DNA of 64,000 bases from DASUXY01 sp035301985. Its GTDB lineage: Bacteria > Bacillota > Bacilli > Bacillales > Amphibacillaceae. Location: contig DATGTE010000008.1 of the NCBI GenBank assembly GCA_035301985.1, positions 77,039 through 141,038 of the forward strand, in the 5' to 3' direction. Positions 9,136 through 18,006 of the stretch are shown piece by piece. A model generated the notes under the pieces. That model did no database searches. It saw only the letters and a program-made list of their open reading frames with translations, and was not told the origin of the DNA. Each line of letters begins with the position of its first letter. Position 1 is the first letter of the stretch. The translations under genes and the position numbers were made by a program.

Positions 9136-9882
9136 TTATTCCGCTTCAAATGAATGAAACCGATCTGCGACGTAAGGCTGTTTTGATGGTACACTGACAA
9201 TAGTTTCTTCTGGCAGACGGAAAGCTGTTAATGCGTTCCCAAAGACACAACCCGTATCAATATTAATTGTCTTATGAACGATACGAGGCTGTTTTACAGG
9301 GGTGTGACCATAAACAATCCAATCATCACCATCGTAGTGCTGGGCCCAGTCTTTTCGTACGGGACGCCCATCTTGATGGAGTTCGCCAGTAATATCTCCG
9401 TATAGGACGAATGTCTTTACTTTTTGATTCATTTTGCCAATATAGGATTGTTTGATTCCAGCATGTGCAATGACCGCCTTCACCTCAGGAAGTTGTAAGT
9501 ATAAATCGGCTGTTTCATATAGTTCCATAAATTTGCTCCTAATGTCACTTTGCTCTTTCGGATGTAAATTGACATATTCTCGCACCGTCGTTTCGATTCC
9601 ATGTTGGAGTTTGACATTGTTGCCTAAAAAATAGCGGTATAATTTGTTACAATGATTGCCGGGAACATATTTTGCTACGCGACGCTGGATGACCATATGG
9701 TAGACGAGTTGAATGACATGAATTGAATTCGGTCCCCGATCCGTTAAGTCACCGATGAAAATGGGAATCCGCCCATCTGAATGCACGTAAATATTTTCTT
9801 TGTACGCGTAGCCGAGCTTTAGAAATAACTCGTTTAACTCATCATAACAACCATGTATATCGCCAATAACATCAATTTTCAA
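9136..9882 (-). CDS. prpE: PrpE-type phosphatase / bis(5'-nucleosyl)-tetraphosphatase
   Basis: A 248-aa calcineurin-like metallophosphatase with all PPP-family motifs: GDIHGCYDE, GDLTDRGPNS, PGNHCNK, HAGI and YGHTPV. B. subtilis PrpE hydrolyses Ap4A-type nucleotides and dephosphorylates phosphotyrosine, and it influences spore germination. The start is a TTG (9882-9880) directly after AAGGAGGAGCATCTA; an in-frame ATG 48 nt upstream has no RBS and would add a non-homologous tail. It is divergent from mgtE. Confidence 0.9.
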   Translation of the reverse strand: MKIDVIGDIHGCYDELNELFLKLGYAYKENIYVHSDGRIPIFIGDLTDRGPNSIHVIQLVYHMVIQRRVAKYVPGNHCNKLYRYFLGNNVKLQHGIETTVREYVNLHPKEQSDIRSKFMELYETADLYLQLPEVKAVIAHAGIKQSYIGKMNQKVKTFVLYGDITGELHQDGRPVRKDWAQHYDGDDWIVYGHTPVKQPRIVHKTINIDTGCVFGNALTAFRLPEETIVSVPSKQPYVADRFHSFEAE

Positions 9883-10060
9883 TAGATGCTCCTCCTTATC
9901 GTATATTATAACCGATGAAGGAGTTTCCAAACCGGTTGTTTGTATTTGAATACTTCATACGCCTTAACGTTTGTTCGCGAACCTCCTGAACTTCGTTTCG
10001 ACATCGGCTTTATTTTCTTTCGTGAGATTGCCTTCTAAACAAGAGAGAGGATGTGATGGC

Positions 10061-11416
10061 ATGGATAATACACGAGAGCATGCACATTTAAAAAAGCTTG
10101 AAACTGCCTTGACAGAGGAACAAATTGAATCATTTCGTGCACAATTTTTGGAATTGCATCCGTACGATCAAGCGAAATTTTTTAAACAACAATCGACAGA
10201 CAATCGAATGAAAGTGTATACGTATTTATCACCAGAAGAAGTAGCTGATCTCATGGAACATATTAATTTGAAAGATGTCGAACCTTTTTTTACAGAAATG
10301 GATCCACGGTTCGCTTCGATGGTATTCGCCATGATGGCTACCGATGATGCCGTCGATATTTTGAATATGATGGATCAAGAAAAAGTAGCGAGCTTTTTGA
10401 CTCTAATGGATGAGCGCGATGCTCGTGGAATTAAAACCCTTTTACATTATGAAGAGAAGACGGCTGGAAGTATTATGACAACTGAGATGGTTGCCCTTTA
10501 TAAAACACAAACCGTTCGGCAAACAATGAAGCAGTTGAAAGAGGAAGCACCAGATGCAGAAACCATTTACTACTTATATGTCATCGATGAAAATAAACGC
10601 CTCGTCGGTGTACTTTCGCTACGTGATTTAATTGTTGCCGACGAAAATACGTTAATCGGTGAAATTATGAGTGAAAATGTTATGTCTGTATCTGTTGGAA
10701 AAAATCAAATCGAGGTCGCACAAATGATGCGTGATTATGATTTTTTAGCTGCACCTGTCGTTGACTTTCAACATCATTTAATTGGAATCATTACTGTGGA
10801 TGATATTTTAGACGTTATGGATGAGGAAGCGAAAGAAGACTTTTCCAAGTTAGCTGCTGTTACAGATATGACTCATCCAGACGAAAATGCTTTTCAATCC
10901 GCTAAAAAAAGACTACCTTGGTTGATTATTTTATTATTTCTTGGGATGTTTACAGCGAGTTTGATTGGTCAATTTGAGGCAACTCTTGAACAAGTAGCTG
11001 TATTAGCTATTTTCATTCCTGTTATTGCAGGAATGGCGGGGAATACAGGAACACAAGCACTAGCTGTGGCGGTTAGAGGACTTGCTTCGGGTGATTATGG
11101 AAAAGGGGGTAAGCTTAAATTAATTTTAAGGGAAGCAGGAACAGGATTGATTACGGGAACAGTTTGTGGTGTGCTCATAGCGATCATTATATTTTTATGG
11201 AAGCAACACCTATTCCTCGGAATCCTCGTAGGCGTTTCGATTATGGCTACATTAACGGTAGCTACTCTGGCTGGCTCATTAATTCCTATTTTTATGGATA
11301 AGGTGAACATTGACCCAGCTGTTGCATCGGGTCCGTTTATTACAACGATTAATGATATTATTTCGGTATTGATTTATTTCGGTATGGCCACAGCATTTAT
11401 GCGTTTTTTAATTTAA
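10061..11416 (+). CDS. mgtE: Magnesium transporter MgtE
   Basis: A 451-aa Mg2+ channel. It has the cytosolic N domain (helical repeats, residues about 10-130), a tandem CBS pair (about 135-260, with GSIMTTEMVAL and VGVLSLRDLIV), then five membrane helices from about 285 containing the selectivity segment AGMAGNTGTQALAVAVRGL. The ATG at 10061 follows GAGAGAGG; the upstream in-frame ATG would add 30 unrelated residues. The length equals that of B. subtilis MgtE. No M-box (ykoK) riboswitch was recognised in the roughly 180 nt before it, so control is likely through the CBS gate. Confidence 0.95.
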   Translation: MDNTREHAHLKKLETALTEEQIESFRAQFLELHPYDQAKFFKQQSTDNRMKVYTYLSPEEVADLMEHINLKDVEPFFTEMDPRFASMVFAMMATDDAVDILNMMDQEKVASFLTLMDERDARGIKTLLHYEEKTAGSIMTTEMVALYKTQTVRQTMKQLKEEAPDAETIYYLYVIDENKRLVGVLSLRDLIVADENTLIGEIMSENVMSVSVGKNQIEVAQMMRDYDFLAAPVVDFQHHLIGIITVDDILDVMDEEAKEDFSKLAAVTDMTHPDENAFQSAKKRLPWLIILLFLGMFTASLIGQFEATLEQVAVLAIFIPVIAGMAGNTGTQALAVAVRGLASGDYGKGGKLKLILREAGTGLITGTVCGVLIAIIIFLWKQHLFLGILVGVSIMATLTVATLAGSLIPIFMDKVNIDPAVASGPFITTINDIISVLIYFGMATAFMRFLI

Positions 11417-11420
11417 TTTA

Positions 11421-11479
11421 AAAAAGATCATCTAGAGAATATGTTGTCTGGATTGTATATTCTCGGGATGATCTTTTTT
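11421..11479 (+). terminator. Terminator after mgtE
   Basis: Paired arms AAAGATCATC/GATGATCTTT and GAGAATA/TATTCTC form a long hairpin ending in a T-run, 5 nt past the mgtE stop. Confidence 0.85.
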
Positions 11480-11513
11480 ATGATTGGTGTTTATTTTTTG
11501 TTGATCATTGAAA

Positions 11514-11542
11514 ACACATTTTGATGTTGGGTTCATATACTA
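11514..11542 (+). promoter_or_regulatory. Sigma-K-like promoter for cotO
   Basis: CATATACTA (11534-11542) fits the sigma-K -10 CATANNNTA, with an ACA -35 element at 11514-11516. It ends 32 nt before the cotO start. Confidence 0.55.
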
Positions 11543-11574
11543 GAGTGATGAATTGAATGAAAGGAGTTGGTGAG

Positions 11575-12081
11575 ATGGGAGAAGATAAATATGCCAACAA
11601 TCCATTGCTCTATATCAGTCAACCGGATATTAAAACGCCTCAGGCACGGATGCAAAATCATTATGTGACACAAACAACAAAGAAAAAGAATCAACAAAAT
11701 CGTCGATCGGGGAATAAGCCGCTTAAACGTCATACATTTCCAGTATCTGCAAGGCGTCGCCGTCTCAATACAGATCGTTTGATGGAAGAGAGAACTCCTC
11801 ACGAAAGTAATGCGGATGATGATGCAAAAACGATTCATGACAATACCCATCAACGCTCTAAATTTAATGATATGACATTAAAAGAAAAAGTTGCTTACTT
11901 TGCGAGCACACCTAAACATATTCCTAAAATGAAATGTAAAATTAAAACGAGCGAGAAAACATATCGTGGAATCATCACTGAATTTAATGATAATACGGTC
12001 ATTATACAACAAGGAACGAAACATACTCCAGAAACCATTGCATTCGCGGATATAGAAGAGGTTCATATGCTTGGTCTCTAA
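11575..12081 (+). CDS. cotO: Spore coat protein CotO
   Basis: A 168-aa protein with a very basic, low-complexity N-terminal half (QTTKKKNQQNRRSGNKPLKR, SARRRRLN) and a conserved C-terminal domain (MKCKIKTSEKTYRGIITEF and IAFADIEEVHMLGL). This is the CotO architecture; CotO is a morphogenetic protein of the late coat/crust that depends on CotE. The ATG at 11575 is preceded by AAAGGAG. It is convergent with the cotZ-family gene, and both have sigma-K-like promoters, so expression in the mother cell is expected. Confidence 0.85.
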   Translation: MGEDKYANNPLLYISQPDIKTPQARMQNHYVTQTTKKKNQQNRRSGNKPLKRHTFPVSARRRRLNTDRLMEERTPHESNADDDAKTIHDNTHQRSKFNDMTLKEKVAYFASTPKHIPKMKCKIKTSEKTYRGIITEFNDNTVIIQQGTKHTPETIAFADIEEVHMLGL

Positions 12082-12130
12082 CATGATTTGTTAATTCGTG
12101 CGAGATCATTGGATAAAGGATCGAGTTATA

Positions 12131-12160
12131 AAGAGGGAAAAGAGGTATTCCCTCTTTTCC
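12131..12160. terminator. Shared terminator between cotO and the CotZ/CotY gene
   Basis: A perfect 9-bp stem (12131-12139 with 12148-12156) is followed by T/C-rich sequence and lies in the convergent gap between the two coat genes. Confidence 0.6.
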
Positions 12161-12175
12161 TCAAGTTGAATTAAT

Positions 12176-12640
12176 CTACTCCAAAGCGTTGATGGCTGGT
12201 AAGCATGTAACGTGGCAGAAGCAATTGAGGTCAACTGTGATACAAATTCCTGTTGCTTTGAGATTCTTCGTTTCTTGGTGTTTAGGGTTTTTAAGATCTT
12301 TACAAAGATCGGCATCTGCGAGCAAGAGTTCGATAATCGCGCAACAATCATCCATTACTTTTTTCACTCTAAATATGAAACTTGTTTGCATCTCATCTAA
12401 ATGATCACCATGTTTACGAAGTGTACCAAATCCTTTAAATGGCTGACATCCGTCTCTACAGTACAAAATTAATGGTACGGTGTCTTTTCCTCTGCGATCT
12501 GTTTCACCGAGTAATTCATCAATTGATTGTTCACAACTTGATTCACAGCAATTTTCGATGACATCACTTTGTGCATCAGCGATTTCTTTTAAAATATCAC
12601 AAACACAATTGTCCCCTCTGTGTCCTTTATGACAACCCAT
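12176..12640 (-). CDS. cotZ: CotY/CotZ-family spore coat protein
   Basis: A 154-aa cysteine-rich coat protein (10 or more Cys) starting MGCHKGHRGDNCVCDILKEI, the characteristic CotY/CotZ/ExsY opening. CENCCESSC-like clusters, YCRDGCQPFKGFGTLRK and a C-terminal DLNCFCHVTCLPA follow. CotY/CotZ assemble into disulfide-linked crystalline sheets of the spore crust or exosporium. The RBS AAAGGAG is followed by the ATG after 10 nt. Only one family member is present here, whereas B. subtilis has both; assignment to CotZ rather than CotY is by neighbourhood and not certain. Confidence 0.85.
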   Translation of the reverse strand: MGCHKGHRGDNCVCDILKEIADAQSDVIENCCESSCEQSIDELLGETDRRGKDTVPLILYCRDGCQPFKGFGTLRKHGDHLDEMQTSFIFRVKKVMDDCCAIIELLLADADLCKDLKNPKHQETKNLKATGICITVDLNCFCHVTCLPAINALE

Positions 12641-12686
12641 GAATGATATCTCCTTTCTGATAGAAAATATGACGTATTGTCCCTAT

Positions 12687-12713
12687 TAGAATATGTACGA
12701 TTGATGAGTTAGT
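12687..12713 (-). promoter_or_regulatory. Sigma-K-like promoter for the cotZ-family gene
   Basis: On the minus strand: AC (12713-12712), 16 nt, then CATATTCTA (12695-12687), matching AC-N16-CATANNNTA. It ends 46 nt before the start codon. Confidence 0.6.
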
Positions 12714-12852
12714 GTGGGCAGACGTTACATGGGGTATTTTTATATTTTATTGTACGAATTCTGAATGAACAAATAACTATGGGTTCGTTTGTCGATTGGA
12801 TCTCTTTAAAATATTTTCCGTGAACGATGTAAAAAAAGGGGCAATTGTCTAT

Positions 12853-12880
12853 ACCTATTGAATAAATCGTACATAGACTA
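12853..12880 (+). promoter_or_regulatory. Sigma-K/E-like promoter for the small basic-acidic gene
   Basis: AC (12853-12854), 17 nt and CATAGACTA (12872-12880) match the sigma-K pattern. A second CATATGATA at 12889-12897 is too close to the RBS to be the likely -10. Confidence 0.5.
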
Positions 12881-12916
12881 CTATCAATCATATGATAAAA
12901 ATGGAGTGGTTGGGCT

Positions 12917-13138
12917 ATGTCAGACAAGAAGAAAAAAGTAATCCATGTCAGGGATTTAATTGTCAAAGCGGATCATGTTCATATTGAACAGCGAAGACCA
13001 AAGAGAAGGAGAAACCCATGGGATCCCTTAGTTAGGGGAAGGCCTCATCATGAAGGAACAGGATCGAAAGATGAGAGCGATGATGGCCATCGGGAAAGTG
13101 AAGAAGATGAAGGTGAGGGAGGCCCGTCTTGGATTTAA
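12917..13138 (+). CDS. Small highly charged protein, probably spore-associated
   Basis: A 73-aa protein with an ordered-looking start (MSDKKKKVIHVRDLIVKADH), a basic middle (RRPKRRRNPWDPL) and a strongly acidic tail (DESDDGHRESEEDEGEGG). The ATG follows GGAGTGG at 12903-12909. No enzyme motif is seen. Its position beside cotZ and the sigma-K-like promoter suggest a spore-coat or mother-cell role, which is inference. A hairpin terminator 40 nt downstream shows it is a single-gene unit. Confidence 0.7.
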   Translation: MSDKKKKVIHVRDLIVKADHVHIEQRRPKRRRNPWDPLVRGRPHHEGTGSKDESDDGHRESEEDEGEGGPSWI

Positions 13139-13177
13139 TGCATGTAATTAGTGGGTAAGTATCATCTATTTATATAA

Positions 13178-13203
13178 CAGCAGCTATAAGCTGCTTTTTT
13201 TCA
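13178..13203 (+). terminator. Terminator after the small charged gene
   Basis: AGCAGCT-ATA-AGCTGCT (13179-13195) followed by seven Ts. Confidence 0.8.
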
Positions 13204-13265
13204 TGATGAGATGGAACGGCCAGTCGAACAAATGGTAAACTTCTCCAAAGAAAGGGTGTATTATA

Positions 13266-13379
13266 ATGTGGAAAGCATCATTGTTATGGGATACATACGA
13301 TCGATTGCTTGCCATCGATATCCTAATCAATCAGTTTTTTGAAAGGGTCAATCATTTATTCGCTCGTTTTTTTCGGTGA
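13266..13379 (+). CDS. Possible 37-aa protein, tail-to-tail with the YetF-like gene
   Basis: An ATG at 13266 follows AAAGGG (spacing about 9) and opens a frame to TGA at 13377-13379: MWKASLLWDTYDRLLAIDIL and an aromatic C-terminus (NHLFARFF-R). It overlaps the 3' end of the convergent gene by 32 nt. It looks amphipathic. No family is recognised, and it may be chance. Confidence 0.3.
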   Translation: MWKASLLWDTYDRLLAIDILINQFFERVNHLFARFFR

Positions 13380-14052
13380 ATGGTAAAATAAATAATTTTT
13401 GTCCTTCAATGTACTCCGCATAGTAAATGTCTTCAACCCGATTGTACTGTTGTCTTTTTAATTCGTTATAGAGCCATTCCTCGCTGACTTGAGCTTCTTT
13501 CAAATTATCAACAATCAACTCTCCATCAGAGATAAGTGTATAGGGGAGATAGACATCTTCAGGATAGACATGTAAATCTTTTTTGTTTGGCGTTTGATAT
13601 GGGGACTTTTTCAAAACGGATACGTACCCATTCGTTTCCAAAATCGCATATTCAACTTCCTGAATAGAAAAAACACCTTTATCACGAAGTAATTGCTGAA
13701 GTTCGTCAATATTTAATTTATTTTTTTTCATTTCCTCGCGAATGAGGTTGCCTTTATGAATCACAAGAGAAGGCTTTCCTTCAAGTATAAATCTTGTTTG
13801 TCTAAATTTTTGTGCTATTTTTTCAATCGTATACAATAATGTTCCCCATAAAATAATAACAAAAGCAATTTCGGGAATCCCTGCTTTTTTATCGAATAAA
13901 GCATTTCCAACCAGTTCACCGATGATGACAGCGGATATAAAGTCAAATGCTGTAAGTTGTGAGATTTGTGTTTTACCTAATATTTTTGTCAAGGTGAATA
14001 GAGCTACGAATCCGAATACGGTATCTACGAAAATGTTTAAATAAGTATCCAC
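13348..14052 (-). CDS. YetF/DUF421-family membrane protein
   Basis: About 234 aa. Three N-terminal membrane helices carry the family hallmark KILGKTQISQLTAFDFISAVIIGELVGNA in two parts. Two soluble domains follow, with FILEGKPSLVIHKGNL, SIQEVEYAILETNG and LPYTLISDGELI. The GTG at 14052 is preferred because GGGGGGT lies 6 nt upstream; an ATG at 14073 is possible. DUF421 proteins are membrane proteins of poorly defined function; some are spore-associated (SpoVAE-like YetF/YrbG group). It is a single gene on the minus strand. Confidence 0.88.
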   Translation of the reverse strand: MDTYLNIFVDTVFGFVALFTLTKILGKTQISQLTAFDFISAVIIGELVGNALFDKKAGIPEIAFVIILWGTLLYTIEKIAQKFRQTRFILEGKPSLVIHKGNLIREEMKKNKLNIDELQQLLRDKGVFSIQEVEYAILETNGYVSVLKKSPYQTPNKKDLHVYPEDVYLPYTLISDGELIVDNLKEAQVSEEWLYNELKRQQYNRVEDIYYAEYIEGQKLFILPFTEKNERIND

Positions 14053-14150
14053 AATAGACCCCCCAATTGTCATTCATTTTTAGGCTAACCAAAAATGTAA
14101 GCATCATTCATTGCTGAACGTGAATGAGAGCATGTGAGGTCTTTTTCGAA

Positions 14151-14191
14151 TATAAAAAACCAAGGCTATCGTTTAATCACCGCCTTGGTTT
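14151..14191 (-). terminator. Terminator after yjcF (minus strand)
   Basis: A 10-bp stem AAACCAAGGC (14157-14166) with GCCTTGGTTT (14182-14191). On the minus strand it is followed by a T-run and ends the yjcH-yjcG-yjcF side. Confidence 0.8.
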
Positions 14192-14200
14192 AGATGTTTT

Positions 14201-14626
14201 TTAAGATAATATTTTTTCCATCGTAACATGTGGAATACCTGCATCGACAAATTCATCGGAGGTAACTATATAGCCAATCCTTTTATAGAAATCGATTGCT
14301 TGTGTTTGCGCGTGTAAAACCGCATGTGTATATCCGTGCTTTTTAATTTCTTTTTCCATCTGTTGAATCAGTTGTTGACCGTAAGATTTACCACGATGAG
14401 TTTTTAATACACAAATTCGTTCCAGTTTACCGTATTGATTCATAAATCGTAAACGACTTGCTGCAATCGGTTGTCCGTCTTGATATCCAATAAAATGAAT
14501 CGCTTCTTGGTCATATTCATCAAGTTCAAGTTCAACGGGGACATTTTGTTCTTTTACAAAGACGGTCATGCGAATACGTTCGGCTTGTTCTCGTTGCCTG
14601 TTTGTTTCGACAATTTGAATCTTCAC
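14201..14626 (-). CDS. yjcF: GNAT-family N-acetyltransferase (YjcF-like)
   Basis: A 141-aa acetyltransferase with the GNAT acetyl-CoA loop R-G-K-S-Y-G-Q-Q-L-I and ending AGIPHVTMEKIL as in YjcF. Upstream segments VFVKEQNVPVELELDEYD and AIHFIGY also match. The start is GTG 14626, whose GTG overlaps the TGA of yjcG (GTGA), so translation is coupled; an ATG 42 nt upstream has no separate RBS. The substrate is unknown. Confidence 0.85.
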   Translation of the reverse strand: MKIQIVETNRQREQAERIRMTVFVKEQNVPVELELDEYDQEAIHFIGYQDGQPIAASRLRFMNQYGKLERICVLKTHRGKSYGQQLIQQMEKEIKKHGYTHAVLHAQTQAIDFYKRIGYIVTSDEFVDAGIPHVTMEKILS

Positions 14627-15144
14627 ACGTGTTCTTTCCCAAAAACAAATGATTCGTAAACCGTCCAAGAACCGTTTTCTAATTGATAGAGGAGGTGAAA
14701 GCGATCGATTTCATCTGTAAAATCAAACGTTTTCATCCGCAAGCTACCCAAAATATCGGAATACTCATCTTCAACGAGATCTTGGGCAATCGTTATGTGT
14801 GGAACAAACGGATGTCTCATCTCTTTGGGAAACTTTCCAGAATACATGTTTTCAACTAAGTGGGAAAGTTCTTGGCACGGTTCAACTTTTAAATAAATGG
14901 TATTCGTTACGGGTGCGAATGAGCTAACTTTTTTGATGTCGATGGAGAAAGGTTCCATTTGATTGGCAATATTTTTTAATTCAACAATCAGTTCATTGAT
15001 TTTTTCTTGCTCTGCTTGAAAGGGTTCTTTCAAAGTTAAATGTGGTGGGATTAAAGCATAATTTGGGTCATAGCGTTTGCGAAATGAGTTAGCTTCATCT
15101 TGAATTTCTTTTGACGGAAAGATGGCAATACCATAATTCATCAT
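14623..15144 (-). CDS. yjcG: 2H phosphoesterase-family protein (YjcG)
   Basis: A 173-aa protein with the paired H-x-T-x motifs of 2'-5' RNA ligase/cyclic phosphodiesterase folds: PPHLTLKEP (H35) and VPHITIAQD. These histidines line a central cleft in the family, but the substrate of YjcG is not established. ATG 15144 is chosen because AGGAGG ends 7 nt upstream; a second ATG follows directly. It overlaps yjcF at the 3' end. Confidence 0.87.
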   Translation of the reverse strand: MMNYGIAIFPSKEIQDEANSFRKRYDPNYALIPPHLTLKEPFQAEQEKINELIVELKNIANQMEPFSIDIKKVSSFAPVTNTIYLKVEPCQELSHLVENMYSGKFPKEMRHPFVPHITIAQDLVEDEYSDILGSLRMKTFDFTDEIDRFHLLYQLENGSWTVYESFVFGKEHV

Positions 15145-15300
15145 AAAAAAACCTCCTGTTAATTTGGTAAATCGCACAGTCTATGCTCGCTTATGCTTTC
15201 CACAGATGTTTTAGACGATTTATATTATTATAACAAAAAACTTTTCATTTTCGAATGTTTAATCAGATCGCTAGTAACTCATGAGGAGCAACTTCAGATT

Positions 15301-16038
15301 TTATGGTTGGAACATTGTGCGTAAGGCATGCGGTAAACCTTGTTGCCAATATTTCCATGTATGCTGTCCGTCTTCAATTTCTTTATAATAATAGGTGAGA
15401 TTTTTTTTGTTTAAAACTTCATATAGTTGGCGATTAGGTGTAATAAAATCGACCACTGAACCGTCTGTAACACGTACATTGGTTTCTTTTGTGCCAATCG
15501 TATGGTAAATATTGAGTGCCTCGTGCGCTTTCGTAAAGCTTTCGACGGTTCGTAACACTTTTTCGTCTACTAAAGGCGATTGCATGATGACATTTCCGAA
15601 TGTATTTGGATATTTCCATGCCGTCATTAAAGCGAGCGTTCCCGCGAGTGAGTCTCCCATTAATGTTCTCGTCTGCCCCATGTGTAAGCTTGGAAGGAAT
15701 TCATCGATTAAGGAAACGACTTCATGGGCGAGAAATTTGATATACGCTTCATTTTGTTCCCCGGAAGGATGGTATTTTTTTCGGCGATCAAAGCGGTCTT
15801 CATAATGAATGCCTACAAAAATGGTACTTTCGATTTCAAAATTTTCGTGAAGCTCATCACTTACGGTAGCTAGGCGTCCCATTTGGTAATAATCATCACC
15901 GTCTTGCATAATACAAATATGGTATTTTTCTAGCGGAGAAAAAGATTCGGGTTGGTATATTTTCAGTTGCATCGCTTCACCTAAATATTTGCTGTTTATC
16001 TCCTTGTCGATCATGGTTCCTTTTCGTTTTCTGCTCAA
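15301..16038 (-). CDS. yjcH: Esterase-D-like alpha/beta hydrolase (YjcH)
   Basis: A 245-aa hydrolase of the Enterochelin-esterase/EsD type. It has the nucleophile elbow G-D-S-L-A-G-T (TLMGDSLAGTLALMTAWKYP), an acid residue downstream of the strand NIYHTIGTKET, and a His near the end in D-G-Q-H-T-W-K-Y-W. TTG 16038 is preceded by AGAGGTG; the upstream ATG would add 25 residues without an RBS. It completes the yjcF-G-H order known from B. subtilis. The substrate is unknown. Confidence 0.87.
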   Translation of the reverse strand: MSRKRKGTMIDKEINSKYLGEAMQLKIYQPESFSPLEKYHICIMQDGDDYYQMGRLATVSDELHENFEIESTIFVGIHYEDRFDRRKKYHPSGEQNEAYIKFLAHEVVSLIDEFLPSLHMGQTRTLMGDSLAGTLALMTAWKYPNTFGNVIMQSPLVDEKVLRTVESFTKAHEALNIYHTIGTKETNVRVTDGSVVDFITPNRQLYEVLNKKNLTYYYKEIEDGQHTWKYWQQGLPHALRTMFQP

Positions 16039-16179
16039 TGATGACACCTCTGTTTGTATGATTTTCTTGTGGAATATGTGGAATGAATCTATCCATAGTT
16101 TACCATTAATCATTGGTAGATTCTACAAACGTAATTGCTGATCATGTTACGGTGATCTTTATACAGGAAATTACTGTTA

Positions 16180-18006
16180 TTAACTACTGATAGCCTGTAA
16201 TTGTTTATGATGTAATGTATGATATGTGCCTTGTAGAGCGAGTAATTCCTCATGATTACCACGTTCGATAATCTTCCCGTTTTCTAAAACGATGATTTGA
16301 TCGGCCTCTTGAATCGTATTTAAACGGTGAGCGATCATAAAACTCGTTCGCCCCTTCATTAACTTTTTCAACGCTGCTTGGATTTTTATTTCGGTCACAG
16401 TATCAATGCTGCTCGTTGCTTCATCTAATATAAGGATAGACGGTTCGGCGATAAAAGCCCGAGCAATTGCTAGTAATTGCTTTTGACCTTGGCTAATGCC
16501 ACTGCCATCTTGGTCCAGAACTGTCTCATATCCATCTGGGAGTTGGCTAATAAATTCATGAGCATTTGCTCTTATTGCTGCTTCCTCCACTTCTTCATCT
16601 GTGGCATCTAAACGACCATAGCGAATGTTTTCTCGAATCGTTCCGTGAAAGAGAAAGGAGTCTTGTAAGACAAACGCCATATGCGAACGGAGGCTCGAAC
16701 GTTTAATATCTTTGATATCGTAACCATCTAATGAGATTTTTCCTGTATCGTAATTATAAAAGCGAGAAATTAAATTGATGATCGTTGTTTTTCCAGCTCC
16801 TGTATGCCCAATAAAAGCAATTGACTCGCCAGGTTTTGCTTCAAAACTGATCTGTTTTAAAATCGGTGTATCCTCATAGCCAAAGGAGACTTGATCGAAG
16901 ACGACATGCCCTAGTGTTGACGGTAATTCTTTCGCGTCTTGTTCGTCCATTTCTTCCGGTTTTTCATCCATAATTGTAAACACACGCTCTGCTCCAGCTA
17001 CAGCTGATAAGAGGATGTTAAATTGGTTAGATAACTCATTTAATGGGCGTGTGAACTGCCGGGCATATTCGGTAAAGATGACGATGATTCCAACGGTGAC
17101 ACCACCGGCTCCATTGATTGCCAATAGTCCACCGACAAGAGCGATCAGTCCAAAGCTGACATAGTTTAACATGTTCATTACTTTCGGAATGAATCCGGAA
17201 ATGGTCAAGGCCCAAAATCCTGTATGATGTAATTGGTTATTTTTCTCAGTGAACGCATGGATCACACGTTTTTCTTGGGAAAACGTTTTAACGATGTGTT
17301 GTCCAGACACTGTTTCTTCCACGAATCCATTGAGTTCACCTAAGCGACTTTGTTGCAGTTTATAGAGCGGACCTGTTCGCTTTGTAATCCAGCGCATACT
17401 GATCAGTAAGACGGGAATAATGCTCATTGTAACGAAGGTGAGGAGCGGGCTGAGCACCATCATGATGCCGAATGTACCGATTAACGTTAAAATACTTGCT
17501 AATATTTGGATGACCGACTGGTTTAAAGTATTGTTAATATTATCGATATCATTTGTAATTCGACTCATTAGATCCCCATCTTGCCGCTTGTCAAAATATG
17601 CGATAGGAAGTCGGTGGAATTGGTGGAATAAATCAGCCCGTAATGAATAAACAGTTTGCTGAGCGATGCCAACCATCCAATAATTTTGTAAAAATATCGA
17701 AAGGGAGTGCATGAAAAAAATAAAAGTCAACCCGATGAGTAATCCACCTAAACCTGCACTTTCTTTCGTTACGATAAAATCATCAATTGCCATTCCAATC
17801 ATGTATGGTCCGAGCAAGCTAAGGGCAGAGCTCATGACAACCATAAGGATGACAAGTGTCAATTTTAATTTTTCCCTCGCTAAGTAAGTCCAAATCCGCT
17901 TGAGTGTCCCAAACATGTTTTTCGCACGTTTCTGTTCTTGTTTAGGGATTGATGTAATCGGAATCTTTTTATGTTGAAAAGGGAGTTTTAGTTGTTTAAA
18001 GAACAT
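16180..18006 (-). CDS. ABC exporter half-transporter B (YfiC-like), catalytic-site subunit
   Basis: A 608-aa fused TMD-NBD protein: six helices (about residues 45-330), then the NBD with Walker A GHTGAGKTT, Q-loop FVLQDSFLF, Walker B LILDEATSSID with the catalytic Glu, and AHRL. Its signature is ISQGQ instead of LSGGQ. ATG 18006 has GGAAAGGAG upstream and overlaps the preceding gene by 11 nt, so the two are translated together. The pair matches heterodimeric multidrug exporters (YfiB/YfiC, BmrC/BmrD class). The substrate is unknown. Confidence 0.88.
   Translation of the reverse strand: MFFKQLKLPFQHKKIPITSIPKQEQKRAKNMFGTLKRIWTYLAREKLKLTLVILMVVMSSALSLLGPYMIGMAIDDFIVTKESAGLGGLLIGLTFIFFMHSLSIFLQNYWMVGIAQQTVYSLRADLFHQFHRLPIAYFDKRQDGDLMSRITNDIDNINNTLNQSVIQILASILTLIGTFGIMMVLSPLLTFVTMSIIPVLLISMRWITKRTGPLYKLQQSRLGELNGFVEETVSGQHIVKTFSQEKRVIHAFTEKNNQLHHTGFWALTISGFIPKVMNMLNYVSFGLIALVGGLLAINGAGGVTVGIIVIFTEYARQFTRPLNELSNQFNILLSAVAGAERVFTIMDEKPEEMDEQDAKELPSTLGHVVFDQVSFGYEDTPILKQISFEAKPGESIAFIGHTGAGKTTIINLISRFYNYDTGKISLDGYDIKDIKRSSLRSHMAFVLQDSFLFHGTIRENIRYGRLDATDEEVEEAAIRANAHEFISQLPDGYETVLDQDGSGISQGQKQLLAIARAFIAEPSILILDEATSSIDTVTEIKIQAALKKLMKGRTSFMIAHRLNTIQEADQIIVLENGKIIERGNHEELLALQGTYHTLHHKQLQAISS

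Noticed and set aside
9883..10060. M-box (Mg2+) riboswitch before mgtE
   Set aside because: Looked for the conserved core and found nothing similar; the space is also too short for a full M-box with platform.
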